Shown: piece by piece, positions 17,935-26,830 of the stretch
Numbering within the stretch: position 1 is the stretch's first letter
Layout: each line of letters starts with the position of its first letter
Assembly (NCBI RefSeq): GCF_014897815.1
Contig: NZ_JABUZG010000061.1
Span: forward strand, 1 to 64,000
DNA from: Psychrobacter sp. PG1
GTDB lineage: Bacteria; Pseudomonadota; Gammaproteobacteria; Pseudomonadales; Moraxellaceae
Direction: 5' to 3'
DNA: 64,000 bases
Notes under the pieces: model-generated
The model's input: only the letters and a program-made list of their open reading frames with translations
What the model was told of the DNA's origin: nothing
Database searches by the model: none
Position numbers and translations under genes: made by a program

Positions 17935-18013
17935 GTGAAAGTCCTTCGGATAATTATTAGTGAATTGTTGTAAAAGTAAGTGTGTAGAAACGACTTGAGA
18001 ACCTATTATATAG

Positions 18014-18124
18014 TTGAGTGAATACTCAATTTTATAAGTGAGATTTTCGTGAGTCGCTCAACAACTGCAGCCACTATAATTCATTTTGAGCAATCGTTCA
18101 AATAATATTTGAGTGAATGCTCAA
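18014..18124. promoter_or_regulatory. Three TetR-type operators upstream of the AhpD-frnE operon
   Basis: Three 16-bp palindromes precede the AhpD-like gene: TTGAGTGAATACTCAA (18014-18029), TTGAGCAATCGTTCAA (18086-18101) and TTGAGTGAATGCTCAA (18109-18124). The last two start 23 bases apart, about two helical turns. All share the form of the site before tetR. Confidence 0.75.
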
Positions 18125-18173
18125 GTTTTTTGTAACTTTGACTTACATTCGAAGCTAGGCGACATCACGACAG

Positions 18174-18983
18174 TTATTTGTTTTTCTTAACCAAGTTATT
18201 GCTAAATGGCATTGTTAACAATCCCCATAGCGAGGCATTTTGTTTGGCTGCTGGGTATTCTTTTAGTCCAATATCTAGCTCATTATCAGACTGCTTTGCT
18301 TTACCCTTATAACTACCAAAAATCCAATCCCACCAGATGATACTAAAGCCATAGTTTGAGTTGGTCTCACTGACGCGTTGGCTATGGTGAATACGGTGCA
18401 AAATCTGGGTCATGAATATTAAGCGTAGCGGTTTTTCAAGCGCAGGTGGCAGGCGAATATTGGCATGGTTAAATATTGCTAAGCCATTTAACGCAATCTC
18501 AAATATCAATACGGCGATGGCAGGAACGCCCAACAAGCTGACGGCAACGAGCTTTACTAGAATGCTTAAAATGATTTCAATGGGATGAAATCTAAGCCCT
18601 GTACTGGCATCGACATGTGCATCAGCGTGATGGACTTTATGCAAACGCCATAGCATAGGTACGCGGTGAAATAGTCGATGTTGCCAGTAAATGATGATGT
18701 CGAGCAATATCAAGCTTAGTATGATGACTAGGATACTTGGCAAATTGATGATATTAAATAAGCCAATCCCATGCTGCTGATTATACAGCGCCACAGCCGT
18801 TAGACCGACAGGCACCGCTAGACGAGCAATAACTGACGAGATAAAAACCAAGCCAAAGTTAGCGAACCAGCGTTTGCTGCTTTTGATCGGTGCTTGACGT
18901 GCAGGCATGCGCCATTCTATCAGCATCATAATCACTAAAATGCTTAAAAAGAACCCAAGCCGCCACCATACTTCGTTAGTCAT
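18174..18983 (-). CDS. Sterol desaturase/fatty acid hydroxylase-family membrane protein
   Basis: A 269-residue membrane di-iron protein. Histidine clusters are HRLFH, HKVHHADAH and HRIHHS, with FNHANIRLP between them, the standard eight-histidine set of the fatty acid hydroxylase superfamily. Four or more membrane segments surround them. The substrate is unknown. It is the last gene of a minus-strand operon, 24 bases after the CDP-alcohol phosphatidyltransferase. A role in modifying a membrane lipid made by that enzyme is a reasonable inference. Confidence 0.87.
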   Translation of the reverse strand: MTNEVWWRLGFFLSILVIMMLIEWRMPARQAPIKSSKRWFANFGLVFISSVIARLAVPVGLTAVALYNQQHGIGLFNIINLPSILVIILSLILLDIIIYWQHRLFHRVPMLWRLHKVHHADAHVDASTGLRFHPIEIILSILVKLVAVSLLGVPAIAVLIFEIALNGLAIFNHANIRLPPALEKPLRLIFMTQILHRIHHSQRVSETNSNYGFSIIWWDWIFGSYKGKAKQSDNELDIGLKEYPAAKQNASLWGLLTMPFSNNLVKKNK

Positions 18984-19007
18984 TAGCTGCCCCTTAACTT
19001 AGTCTAC

Positions 19008-19643
19008 TTATATACTGTTTTTATCTATTTCTAGCTGTTTAAGGGTATGGTAGCCGCCATGGATACGGGTAAAAATCGTAATCGCGCAGGCAGTGGCAAA
19101 AATGCTGGCGAGTAATACAAAGTGCTGTGGCCACAGGCAAAAAGCGACAAACAGTGCGATGGTTTCGGTGCCTTCCGTCAAACCATTTAAATAATAAAAA
19201 CTCTTATATTTAAACTGTGGTTTATCCAGTGTAAACTTTTCCGCAGCAATGGCAAACGCTAAGAAGCTAGAGCCTGTGCCAATAAAGGTCGCGAGTAATA
19301 AAGCGCCAGCAATGGCATTCTGTTCAGGGTTTGCCAATATAAATCCCAGCGGGATGGCGGCATAAAATAAAAAGTCGAGCGTAATATCTAAATAGCCGCC
19401 TGCGCTAGAGCTTTGCTTTGCATAACGGGCTAAAGCGCCATCAAGACCATCAAAAATACGATTTAATGCAATGGCTGCCAGTGCGCCATACCAAAGCTCA
19501 AACGCCAGTAATGGCACCGCTAACATACCGATTAAAAAGCCTGCCACCGTGAGTTGATCAGCCGTAATACCGCGTTTGTGCAAGACAACGACGACAGGGC
19601 TTAGTATCGGCTTAATCATGGGCGTAAGAAATTTATCTAGCAT
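19008..19643 (-). CDS. ynjF: CDP-alcohol phosphatidyltransferase family protein, YnjF-like
   Basis: A 211-residue integral membrane enzyme. The catalytic signature DG(x)2AR(x)8G(x)3D(x)3D is intact in DGALARYAKQSSSAGGYLDI and the Asp four residues on. This family moves a phosphatidyl group from CDP-diacylglycerol to an alcohol, but the acceptor for YnjF is not known. In E. coli ynjF also lies in the ynjBCD cluster. Here it follows ynjD after 71 bases and precedes the hydroxylase-family gene. Confidence 0.87.
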   Translation of the reverse strand: MLDKFLTPMIKPILSPVVVVLHKRGITADQLTVAGFLIGMLAVPLLAFELWYGALAAIALNRIFDGLDGALARYAKQSSSAGGYLDITLDFLFYAAIPLGFILANPEQNAIAGALLLATFIGTGSSFLAFAIAAEKFTLDKPQFKYKSFYYLNGLTEGTETIALFVAFCLWPQHFVLLASIFATACAITIFTRIHGGYHTLKQLEIDKNSI

Positions 19644-19714
19644 GCGCTTGCCTTTTGTATTTCGCTTTGATGTTTAGAATTTAGATCTACAAGTCTAAAA
19701 GTATAAGCCTAAAA

Positions 19715-20362
19715 CTACAGGTCTAAATGAATAACTTTACCGTTTGCGGCCTCAGCATCGCTATAATCGTGCGTGACCATGATGGCGGGAAGTTTATGAG
19801 TGCGGATTTGCTCAAACACCAGTTGCCGCGTATCTACTCGAAGTTGGGTATCAAGCTTGCTAAAAGGCTCATCAAGTAGTATCGCTTTTGGTGCGCTGAG
19901 CAAGGTGCGCAGTAGCGCCACTCTTGCTTGTTGTCCGCCCGATAAATTATCAGGATGGCGATCTCCCATGCCTGCTAGCCCCACTTGTGCCAGCGCTTGT
20001 TCTATTTTTTCACGGCGCTGTTTTTTATTGCTGTTTTTATTACTTTTAGGCATCGCAAACGCAATATTACCCGCGACTGATAAATGCGAAAACAGTAGGG
20101 CATCTTGATACAGTACCCCAATATGCCGCAGATGCGTCGGCAGATGGCTTACATTTTCATCATTTAACCAGACCTCACCAATAGCGGTAAAACCATTTGG
20201 TAAAGTGCCTGTCAGCCAGTTCAATAAGCTTGATTTGCCACTACCAGATGGGCCCATGACAGTCAATATTTCACCACCAGCAATCTGCTCATCTAGGCTG
20301 AGTAGTAGCTCGCCTTGTCGATATAACTGCAAGTTTTTTATCTGTAAAGAGGATTGCATCAA
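19715..20362 (-). CDS. ynjD: ABC importer ATP-binding protein, YnjD-like
   Basis: A 215-residue ABC ATPase. Walker A is GPSGSGKSS (about 36-44), the signature is LSGGQQARVALLR, Walker B is AILLDEP and the switch His is in VTHDYSD. A short Lys/Asn-rich insert (PKSNKNSNKKQRREKIE) follows the Q-loop region. It powers the transporter with the YnjC permease and YnjB binding protein encoded upstream. Confidence 0.9.
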   Translation of the reverse strand: MMQSSLQIKNLQLYRQGELLLSLDEQIAGGEILTVMGPSGSGKSSLLNWLTGTLPNGFTAIGEVWLNDENVSHLPTHLRHIGVLYQDALLFSHLSVAGNIAFAMPKSNKNSNKKQRREKIEQALAQVGLAGMGDRHPDNLSGGQQARVALLRTLLSAPKAILLDEPFSKLDTQLRVDTRQLVFEQIRTHKLPAIMVTHDYSDAEAANGKVIHLDL

Positions 20363-20458
20363 GAGCCCTTTATCTGCGTTTTTATAGTGAGTTGTTTTTC
20401 AAAATCAGTGCTATTTAAAGTCAGTGCTTTTCAAAACGAATGTATTTCAAAAAACGTT

Positions 20459-22246
20459 TTAACAGCTGCTATTTTTACCACTTTTAAAGAAGTACTTGGG
20501 CAATACCCACGCCAATATAAAACCAATTAATGGTAGCGCCATTTGGATGATGGCATACACCGCACTGGTGCGTCTACTGGCACCATTGGCGAGGGTTACG
20601 GCTTCTGTGGTGATGGTGGCGATACGTCCGCCACCTGCCAATAATGTCGGCAAGTATTGGCCAAAGCTAATGGCTAAACCAAGGGCGATAGCAATTAACA
20701 GTGGCGCAAACAGTTGTGGTAATTTGACCTGCAAAAACACTTTAGCAGGAGTTGCACCAAGGCTCGCGGCTACATAAGCAAAACGAGGGTCTAGACGCCG
20801 ATAACTACTGGCAAGCGATAAAAACACATAGGGCAGCACAAAAAGTAGATGGGTAAAAGCCACATTAAAAAACGCCGTTTGATTATTCACCAGTTGCTGT
20901 AGCCATACTAAGCCAAATAAAAAAGCAATACTGGGCACTAATAGCGGCAAATAGATAATTAAACTGGTAAATGTTGAAAGTGGCTTTTTACTTAATTGCT
21001 CAGCTTCTAAACACAATAAAGTCAGCACAATGGCAAATATAGTACTCACGATACCGATTGTAATGGTATTAAATAGCGGCGTACCCATTTGCGTAAAGGC
21101 GCTTTGAAAATGTAATAACACTAACTGCTCTGGCAATACGGCGGGAAAGCGCCAAAAACCAGCCACTGACCACATTACCAGCCCAATGAGCGCTAGCAAG
21201 ATAAAGCCAATCACCACAGCGGTCAACGCTGCGGTGATTTTTTGCCATAGTGCATCGGCATAGCTGCGCTTGCCATTGACCAACGTACCATTAAAACAAG
21301 TTTTTATGATTCTCTCAGCACCAAGCCACAAGGCGATTAAACTGCCCGTCAACGCCAGCTGTAATAATGCGCCCGCCGAGGCTTTTATACGTAAGTTTAA
21401 ATCCACATCGTTAAACCATTGCATGATAGTAACCGCGAGCGTTGGCGGCGTGTTTGGACCCAATATCAATGGCATCTCTACGCTGGCACTGGCATAGGCC
21501 AGCACGGCTAAGATAGGCAAACGTAAAAAAGGATAGAGGATAGGGAGTACCGCTTTAAAAAAGGCAGTAATGGGGTAATAGCCGAGATTTAGCGCGACTT
21601 TATACTGCTGACGTAGCTTTTTACCAAGCTCTGGTTGTGCCAAAGCACCTAGCGCCATTAATAATAAAAACGGCAGCTCTTTTAAGGTTAAACCCAAGGT
21701 AATGCTGATGCCGTAGGGGTCATGTGGAAATATACCGTCTGGAGCTAATTCCCAGCCACTTAGCCATGGTGATATAAGGCGTGAAAACATACCAGAAGGC
21801 GCAATTAAAAAACCAACCGCAATGGCTGCTGCTGCATGAGGAATGACCAAGATTGGACTAAGCAAACGCTCAATACGGGTCAGCCAAACGCTATTAAAAA
21901 ACGCCGCCAATATCATCAAGGTCATGACAAAAGCGAGTAACGTGCTGATTAATCCAGTAGCGATGCTTAAAGCGACCATTTGAGTAAGACCAGGCGTCTG
22001 CCAGAGATCATGAAAGCCTTGTAGACTAACAGTCGTTTGCTCAAGTGCAGGCACCCAGCTAAAGGCAGGTAACAGCACGCACACCAAACCACCTAGTACC
22101 GGTAATATCAGTAGCAGCAGTAAAAATGTCGGACTCAAGGAGACGATACGCGTAAATAGATCTGTTTTATAAGGCGCGGTTATGCCAGTAATTGTTGCAG
22201 AATGGACTTTTTCCTTTGCCGTTTTATTATTAGTATTTTTACTCAT
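20459..22246 (-). CDS. ynjC: ABC importer permease with two fused permease modules, YnjC-like
   Basis: A 595-residue membrane protein with about 12 helices. It has two binding-protein-dependent permease modules: one with the EAA-like loop near ALNLGYYPITAFFKAVLPI (about 215-240), the other near AASLGATPAKVFLQVKLPQL (about 500-520). The arrangement resembles ThiP/FbpB-type fused permeases. The start overlaps the ynjB stop by four bases, so translation is coupled. Substrate unknown. Confidence 0.9.
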   Translation of the reverse strand: MSKNTNNKTAKEKVHSATITGITAPYKTDLFTRIVSLSPTFLLLLLILPVLGGLVCVLLPAFSWVPALEQTTVSLQGFHDLWQTPGLTQMVALSIATGLISTLLAFVMTLMILAAFFNSVWLTRIERLLSPILVIPHAAAAIAVGFLIAPSGMFSRLISPWLSGWELAPDGIFPHDPYGISITLGLTLKELPFLLLMALGALAQPELGKKLRQQYKVALNLGYYPITAFFKAVLPILYPFLRLPILAVLAYASASVEMPLILGPNTPPTLAVTIMQWFNDVDLNLRIKASAGALLQLALTGSLIALWLGAERIIKTCFNGTLVNGKRSYADALWQKITAALTAVVIGFILLALIGLVMWSVAGFWRFPAVLPEQLVLLHFQSAFTQMGTPLFNTITIGIVSTIFAIVLTLLCLEAEQLSKKPLSTFTSLIIYLPLLVPSIAFLFGLVWLQQLVNNQTAFFNVAFTHLLFVLPYVFLSLASSYRRLDPRFAYVAASLGATPAKVFLQVKLPQLFAPLLIAIALGLAISFGQYLPTLLAGGGRIATITTEAVTLANGASRRTSAVYAIIQMALPLIGFILAWVLPKYFFKSGKNSSC

Positions 22247-23550
22247 GGGCTAACCCCATAACGCGCTTGCCAGCCTTGCATAATGGCATCAACCCAGCTT
22301 GGATGTGGTTCACTCACGGTACGTTTGATGCTATCAAAAGGCAGGGCGCTAGGGTGTGGTTTATTGTCTTTGAATAGCGCTTGTTGTTCAGGATTGAGCG
22401 TAGAGAGAACAAGTACGGTTTTATCACCCCATATATCAGGGGTTTGCTTTTTGGCCTGTGCTTCTGGGCTCATCAAAAAGTTTGCCACTAGCTGTGCGGC
22501 TTGCGGATGGCTGGCGTTATAAGGAATGGCCACAAAATGGGTGTTACTTAAGCTGCCATCACTCATGGCATAGCTACGAATGCTCTCGGGTAAATCATAA
22601 CGCTGCACGGCCGCTGGTACTTCAGGTGCAGAAAAAGTAAAGGCCAGACTCAGCTCGGTATCATCGACCAAGCGCCGCATGTGTGCGCCCGTTTGCACAA
22701 ATTGCTCACCCTTACGCCATAGAGTGGGATGTAAGTCATCTAAAAATGCCCATAAAGGGGCTAATACCATATCTGTATTTTGCTCAGTGGCTGGCAGGTT
22801 GAGCTGTGCCTTGATGTTTTTGCCTATCTTAGCATCCTGATTTTCGTGCAGCATGACTAAGGCATACTTTAAAAAGCTCATTCCTAAAAAGTCAGGTGGC
22901 TTTGGATAGCTAAAACGCCCGGGGTTTTGCGCTGTCCAATTGACTAGCTCATTTAAAGTGGTTGGTGGCTTGTCAGTTGATAAGCTGTCGTAATAAAAGG
23001 TCAACGCAGCTTGTCCCCATGGCGCTTCCATGCCGTTGGTCGGCACACCAAAATCAAAGTTAACCGCAGGATTGTTCTCTGGATCGGTCAAGGCAAAGTT
23101 AGGGAGCTTATTCGCCCATTGTTTGAGTAATAATGAATTCTCACTCATGGTGGCAAAGTTTGCGCCATTTATCCAGATGAGATCAACGCTGCCTTTATCG
23201 TTGTTATTGGCAGATTTTTCTGCAAGTACACGGCTAACGGCTTCACTGGTGTCGCTCAATTTCACATGAACCAAGTTAATATTATATTTATCATCGACTT
23301 GCTTGGCAGCCCACTGTAGATAGGCGTTGATCTGTGGATCACCGCCCCATGCATAAAAGTAGACGTCTTGGTTTTCCCCTTGCGCCTCTATTTGCTGCCA
23401 AGATGATAAATTTTGATTAAGGTTACCAGTAGTGGGTGAGGCAGTGCTTGCTGATATACCAACACAAATGCTAAGCACCATAGCATAGGCGCTATAGCGG
23501 CTTAGGTTTTTTAACGCGGTCAAAGCGGGCAGAGATTTGATAACGTACAT
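22243..23550 (-). CDS. ynjB: ABC importer substrate-binding protein, YnjB-like
   Basis: A 435-residue periplasmic binding protein with an N-terminal signal peptide (YSAYAMVLSICVGISASTAS). The mature part opens with VYFYAWGGDPQINAYLQWAA, matching YnjB proteins. The fold is that of the thiamine/Fe-type binding proteins. No ligand is established for YnjB. It is the second gene of the operon, 51 bases after the TVP38-FAD fusion gene. Confidence 0.88.
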   Translation of the reverse strand: MYVIKSLPALTALKNLSRYSAYAMVLSICVGISASTASPTTGNLNQNLSSWQQIEAQGENQDVYFYAWGGDPQINAYLQWAAKQVDDKYNINLVHVKLSDTSEAVSRVLAEKSANNNDKGSVDLIWINGANFATMSENSLLLKQWANKLPNFALTDPENNPAVNFDFGVPTNGMEAPWGQAALTFYYDSLSTDKPPTTLNELVNWTAQNPGRFSYPKPPDFLGMSFLKYALVMLHENQDAKIGKNIKAQLNLPATEQNTDMVLAPLWAFLDDLHPTLWRKGEQFVQTGAHMRRLVDDTELSLAFTFSAPEVPAAVQRYDLPESIRSYAMSDGSLSNTHFVAIPYNASHPQAAQLVANFLMSPEAQAKKQTPDIWGDKTVLVLSTLNPEQQALFKDNKPHPSALPFDSIKRTVSEPHPSWVDAIMQGWQARYGVSP

Positions 23551-23601
23551 TTAAGTTTCCGTTATGATGATATGTTTTTAGCGCAGTGAATAAAAACCCA
23601 G

Positions 23602-25788
23602 CTAACCTCGACGCCATGTATGGTATTTCTCAAGCCAGTTTAATATCGTTTCGGGCGCATGATTACGTTTCCATTCACCAGCCGCGTATTTATTAGCCTC
23701 TGCCCACGTTGGATACATATGGATAGTGCCAAGTATTTTATTCAGCCCTAAACCGTGCTTCATCGCCAGTATGAATTCTGGCATTAAATCCCCAGCATGT
23801 TCAGCGACGATGGTCACGCCAAGTATTTTATCTTTGCCTTTAGGGGTAATGACTTTGATAAAACCATGATTGGCACTTTCCGTCACCGCGCGATCTAAAT
23901 CTTTAAAGTCGTAGCGGGTAATTTCAAAATCGATGCCTTTTTCAATAGCTTCTTGCTCATTTAAGCCCACGCGTGCGACTTCTGGATCGATAAAGGTCGT
24001 CCACGGAATCACGCGGTAATCTACTTTAAATTTCTTTAGATGTCCAAATAAACCATTTACGGCAGCGTACCATGCCTGATGGGAGGCCACATGGGTAAAT
24101 TGATAAGGACCAGCGACATCACCAGCGGCGTAGATATTAGGGTAAAGGGTTTCTAAATAGTCATCGGTATCAATCGTACGCTCCGTTTCGATGCCCAAAT
24201 CTTCAAGACCATATCCTTCTAAGCGGGCACTACGTCCAACGGCACAAAGCAATTCGTCATATTCAATAGCGATTTCTTGCTTGTTCTGACGGTCTTGCTT
24301 AACGGTACTGTCGCCTTGCACTTCAACGATAATGAACTTTTTACCATCGCGAGTTTCACAGCGAATCGCTTGATGCGAGGTTAAAACGTTTACGCCGCTC
24401 TCAATGAGGACTTTCTGCGCAAATTCTGAGACTTCCACGTCTTCTTTTTTCATGAGACGCGCGCTTCTTTCGATCTGGGTGACATTTGAGCCTAAGCGTG
24501 CAAAAGCTTGTGCCAGCTCAGAGCCGATTGGTCCGCCGCCAAGGACGACCAGCTTTTTCGGCGCTTCTTCTAATTCGGAAAATTTATTCCATATGGTATC
24601 GCTGGTCACGTAGCCCGTTTCTTCCAAACCCGGCAAATCTGGGATAAATGGGCGCGCACCAGTAGCGATAACGATGGAACGTGCGGTTAGAGTTTGCGTG
24701 CCGCCATCGTTTAGCGCAATCTCTACCGTCCACGGGTCGATGAATTTGGCATAACCTTTTAATACTTCGACACCCAAGTCCGTATAACGCTCGACGCTGT
24801 CGTTTGGGGCGATGTCAGCGATGACTTTATGGATGCGGGTCATGACGTTCTTAAATGAAAATTCTGGTGGGGTATTTTCCAAGCCATAACGCTCACCATT
24901 GCGCATTTGTTCTGCCACTTTTGCGCTTTTAATCAGTGCTTTACTGGGTACACAGCCATAGTTTAAGCAGTCACCGCCCATCTCGCCCGCTTCGATTAAG
25001 GTTACTTTTGCTCGGACGGTCGCCGCGATATAGCTAGTGACTAGCCCGCCAGCACCTGCGCCAATCACGATCATGTTCCGATCGAATTTTTTAGGTTTGC
25101 TATAGTTTTTATAGACGCGGCGTTTTTTTAGCATATTTAATATGCCTTTTGCTATTAATGGGAAGAAACCTAACAACGCAAATGAGACAATCAAATTAAA
25201 CGATAAAATCCCCGACAAACTGTCAATTTGCGCCAATTGCGTACCAGCATTGACATATACGAAGGTGCCAGCGAGCATACCGATTTGGCTTACCCAGTAG
25301 AATGTCCTCGCTTTAATCGCGGTGACACCCATCAATAGGTTAATCAAAAAGAAAGGAAATATCGGCACTAAGCGTAGGGTAAATAAGTAAAATCCGCCTT
25401 CTTTTTCGACGCCAGCATCAATGGCTGCTAAGCGCTCAGGAAAGCGCTGTTTAATCGTATCACGCAGTAAATAACGTGAGGTTAGAAAGGCGAGTGTCGC
25501 ACCAATACTTGAGGCAAATGAGGCGACCAGTAACCCTTGCCATAAACCAAATAATGCACCAGCTGCCAGAGTCAAAATAGCGGCACCCGGTAAGGATAGG
25601 GCGGTGACGACGACATAAAGTAAAAAGAATCCACCGATAATCAATAATGGTGATTGCGCTTTGTAGTCGTTAAATTGCGTCATCGACCCTTTTAAACCGT
25701 CAAGCGTCAATAATTGATTGAGGTCAAAGTAGAAAAAGCTTGCTGCTAATATTAATATTAACAGTATTAACAATATTCTTTTAATCAT
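23602..25788 (-). CDS. Bifunctional TVP38/TMEM64 membrane protein fused to FAD-dependent disulfide oxidoreductase
   Basis: A 728-residue fusion. Residues 1-230 form a TVP38/TMEM64 (DedA-like) membrane domain (LAAGALFGLWQGLLVASFAS, FPFFLINLLMGVTAIKARTF). Residues ~236-728 are a pyridine-nucleotide disulfide oxidoreductase: FAD site VIGAGAGGL, redox-active CLNYGC in GGDCLNYGCVPSKALIKSA, NAD site VVLGGGPIGSELAQAF, and C-terminal HMYPTWAEA. This places it near mercuric reductase/dihydrolipoamide dehydrogenase, but without a metal-binding N-domain. Fusions of this kind are annotated in several proteobacteria. The substrate is unknown. It heads the ynj operon. Confidence 0.92.
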   Translation of the reverse strand: MIKRILLILLILILAASFFYFDLNQLLTLDGLKGSMTQFNDYKAQSPLLIIGGFFLLYVVVTALSLPGAAILTLAAGALFGLWQGLLVASFASSIGATLAFLTSRYLLRDTIKQRFPERLAAIDAGVEKEGGFYLFTLRLVPIFPFFLINLLMGVTAIKARTFYWVSQIGMLAGTFVYVNAGTQLAQIDSLSGILSFNLIVSFALLGFFPLIAKGILNMLKKRRVYKNYSKPKKFDRNMIVIGAGAGGLVTSYIAATVRAKVTLIEAGEMGGDCLNYGCVPSKALIKSAKVAEQMRNGERYGLENTPPEFSFKNVMTRIHKVIADIAPNDSVERYTDLGVEVLKGYAKFIDPWTVEIALNDGGTQTLTARSIVIATGARPFIPDLPGLEETGYVTSDTIWNKFSELEEAPKKLVVLGGGPIGSELAQAFARLGSNVTQIERSARLMKKEDVEVSEFAQKVLIESGVNVLTSHQAIRCETRDGKKFIIVEVQGDSTVKQDRQNKQEIAIEYDELLCAVGRSARLEGYGLEDLGIETERTIDTDDYLETLYPNIYAAGDVAGPYQFTHVASHQAWYAAVNGLFGHLKKFKVDYRVIPWTTFIDPEVARVGLNEQEAIEKGIDFEITRYDFKDLDRAVTESANHGFIKVITPKGKDKILGVTIVAEHAGDLMPEFILAMKHGLGLNKILGTIHMYPTWAEANKYAAGEWKRNHAPETILNWLEKYHTWRRG

Positions 25789-25862
25789 AAAATATCCGGC
25801 TAATTAGTAGAGCGAAGGCTAAAGTCATCGTCATTCTTTTATGATTAAGAACCTTGACCATG

Positions 25863-25896
25863 TTAGTGGTAATGACAAGTTAGTGGTAACGACAAT
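25863..25896. repeat. 17-bp tandem duplication upstream of the ynj operon
   Basis: TTAGTGGTAATGACAAG (25863-25879) is followed directly by TTAGTGGTAACGACAAT (25880-25896). It lies 75 bases before the first gene of the operon and may be a regulator site or a slippage duplication. Confidence 0.6.
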
Positions 25897-26048
25897 TGCG
25901 TTAAGTTTTTTGCATGGTTTGTGCATTTATATACAATAAAACAGCTCACTCAGTAGTCTTCATAGTATAGAGCTTGAGTTTCGTAGGCTAGTATTTATAT
26001 TCTTGCATGTTCAATCCAGCCCAATCTAACGACAAACATGACTGATGT

Positions 26049-26453
26049 TTAGGCTAAAGAAACTTTTTTGCCCAAGGTTAAGGTATCCCAATCTCTCATT
26101 AAGAAAAGCGCCAAACACGCAGCCAACATCGGCCATGCTGCAAAGAACAACAAGTTATCAAAAGGCTTGAGGTATAAGCCGAAGGTTGAGAACGTCGAAA
26201 TCGCATGAAGTAGCAAGATGATGGCGTAAGTCCAAGTTTTGAATAATCCTGTGACAAACAATAGAATGAGGATGAATTGAGCCGCGCCAATGACATAAAA
26301 CACGGTGTCGCCTATACTTTCAAAACCATAAAAACTAGAAAAAACGCCTGCGGCATGATCAGGATTAATCAGCTTATCTAAAGTCCAGACTAAAAAAACA
26401 ATGAAAATACCCAGTCGAAGCAATAACAGTGAAAGAGGGAGATGTTTTGGCAT
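26049..26453 (-). CDS. DoxX-family membrane protein
   Basis: A 134-residue protein with four hydrophobic helices. LLLLRLGIFIVFLVWTLDKL opens the DoxX-like domain; GAAQFILILLFVTGLFKTWT and AWPMLAACLALFLMRD are later helices. DoxX proteins are often linked to thiosulfate or oxidative-stress functions, but the biochemical role is unsettled. A TetR-type palindrome lies at 26574-26589, 121 bases upstream, so it probably belongs to the regulon of the AhpD-frnE operon. Confidence 0.82.
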   Translation of the reverse strand: MPKHLPLSLLLLRLGIFIVFLVWTLDKLINPDHAAGVFSSFYGFESIGDTVFYVIGAAQFILILLFVTGLFKTWTYAIILLLHAISTFSTFGLYLKPFDNLLFFAAWPMLAACLALFLMRDWDTLTLGKKVSLA

Positions 26454-26573
26454 AAGTTATTTCTTCTTAATAAGCGTTAAAAGTGAGTGCAAAAGAGCTT
26501 AGCAAGTCTAATTAATGAAATATATGGCAATGACTACTATTGTCAGGCAGTAAGCATGAATAAAGTGTTTATT

Positions 26574-26589
26574 TTGAGTGATTACTCAA
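26574..26589. promoter_or_regulatory. TetR-type operator TTGAGTGATTACTCAA upstream of the DoxX gene
   Basis: A perfect 6-bp-arm palindrome that differs at one base from the site at 18014. It is 121 bases before the DoxX-family start, over 10 kb from tetR. Confidence 0.68.
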
Positions 26590-26756
26590 AATTAGATAAA
26601 ATACTAACGCTCAGTAGGTCAATAAACCGCATTGTAGTTGTTATTGAATGGTTGTTCGAGTTCGTAGCCTCAAGCATGCTACTGTTCGAGAGTATCGTTA
26701 CGTTTTTCAACCAAAGCAGCAATGCTAGGTTAAAGGTGGTCGCTTTTCGTACAATA

Positions 26757-26797
26757 AAAAGCCCTTCATAGACTGATATAGTTCATGAAAGGCTTTT
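26757..26797 (-). terminator. Terminator after the DUF2058 gene
   Basis: AAAAGCCCTTCAT (26757-26769) pairs with ATGAAAGGCTTTT (26785-26797) with one mismatch. The minus-strand transcript ends in a T run. Confidence 0.75.
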
Positions 26798-26830
26798 GGC
26801 TGACATCATAAGTGTGGTGAAATTGAACGG

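Larger units (their letters stand above)
26454..26830. other. Intergenic region with TetR operator and terminator
   Basis: Holds the palindrome TTGAGTGATTACTCAA (26574-26589) and the DUF2058 gene terminator (26757-26797). A 94-codon GTG-start frame at 26487-26771 lacks a good ribosome site and family resemblance, and it runs through both elements. I do not accept it as a gene. Confidence 0.6.

Noticed and set aside
26487-26771. 94-codon plus-strand frame
   Set aside because: GTG start without a good ribosome site, no family features, and it covers a TetR-type operator and the DUF2058 terminator.
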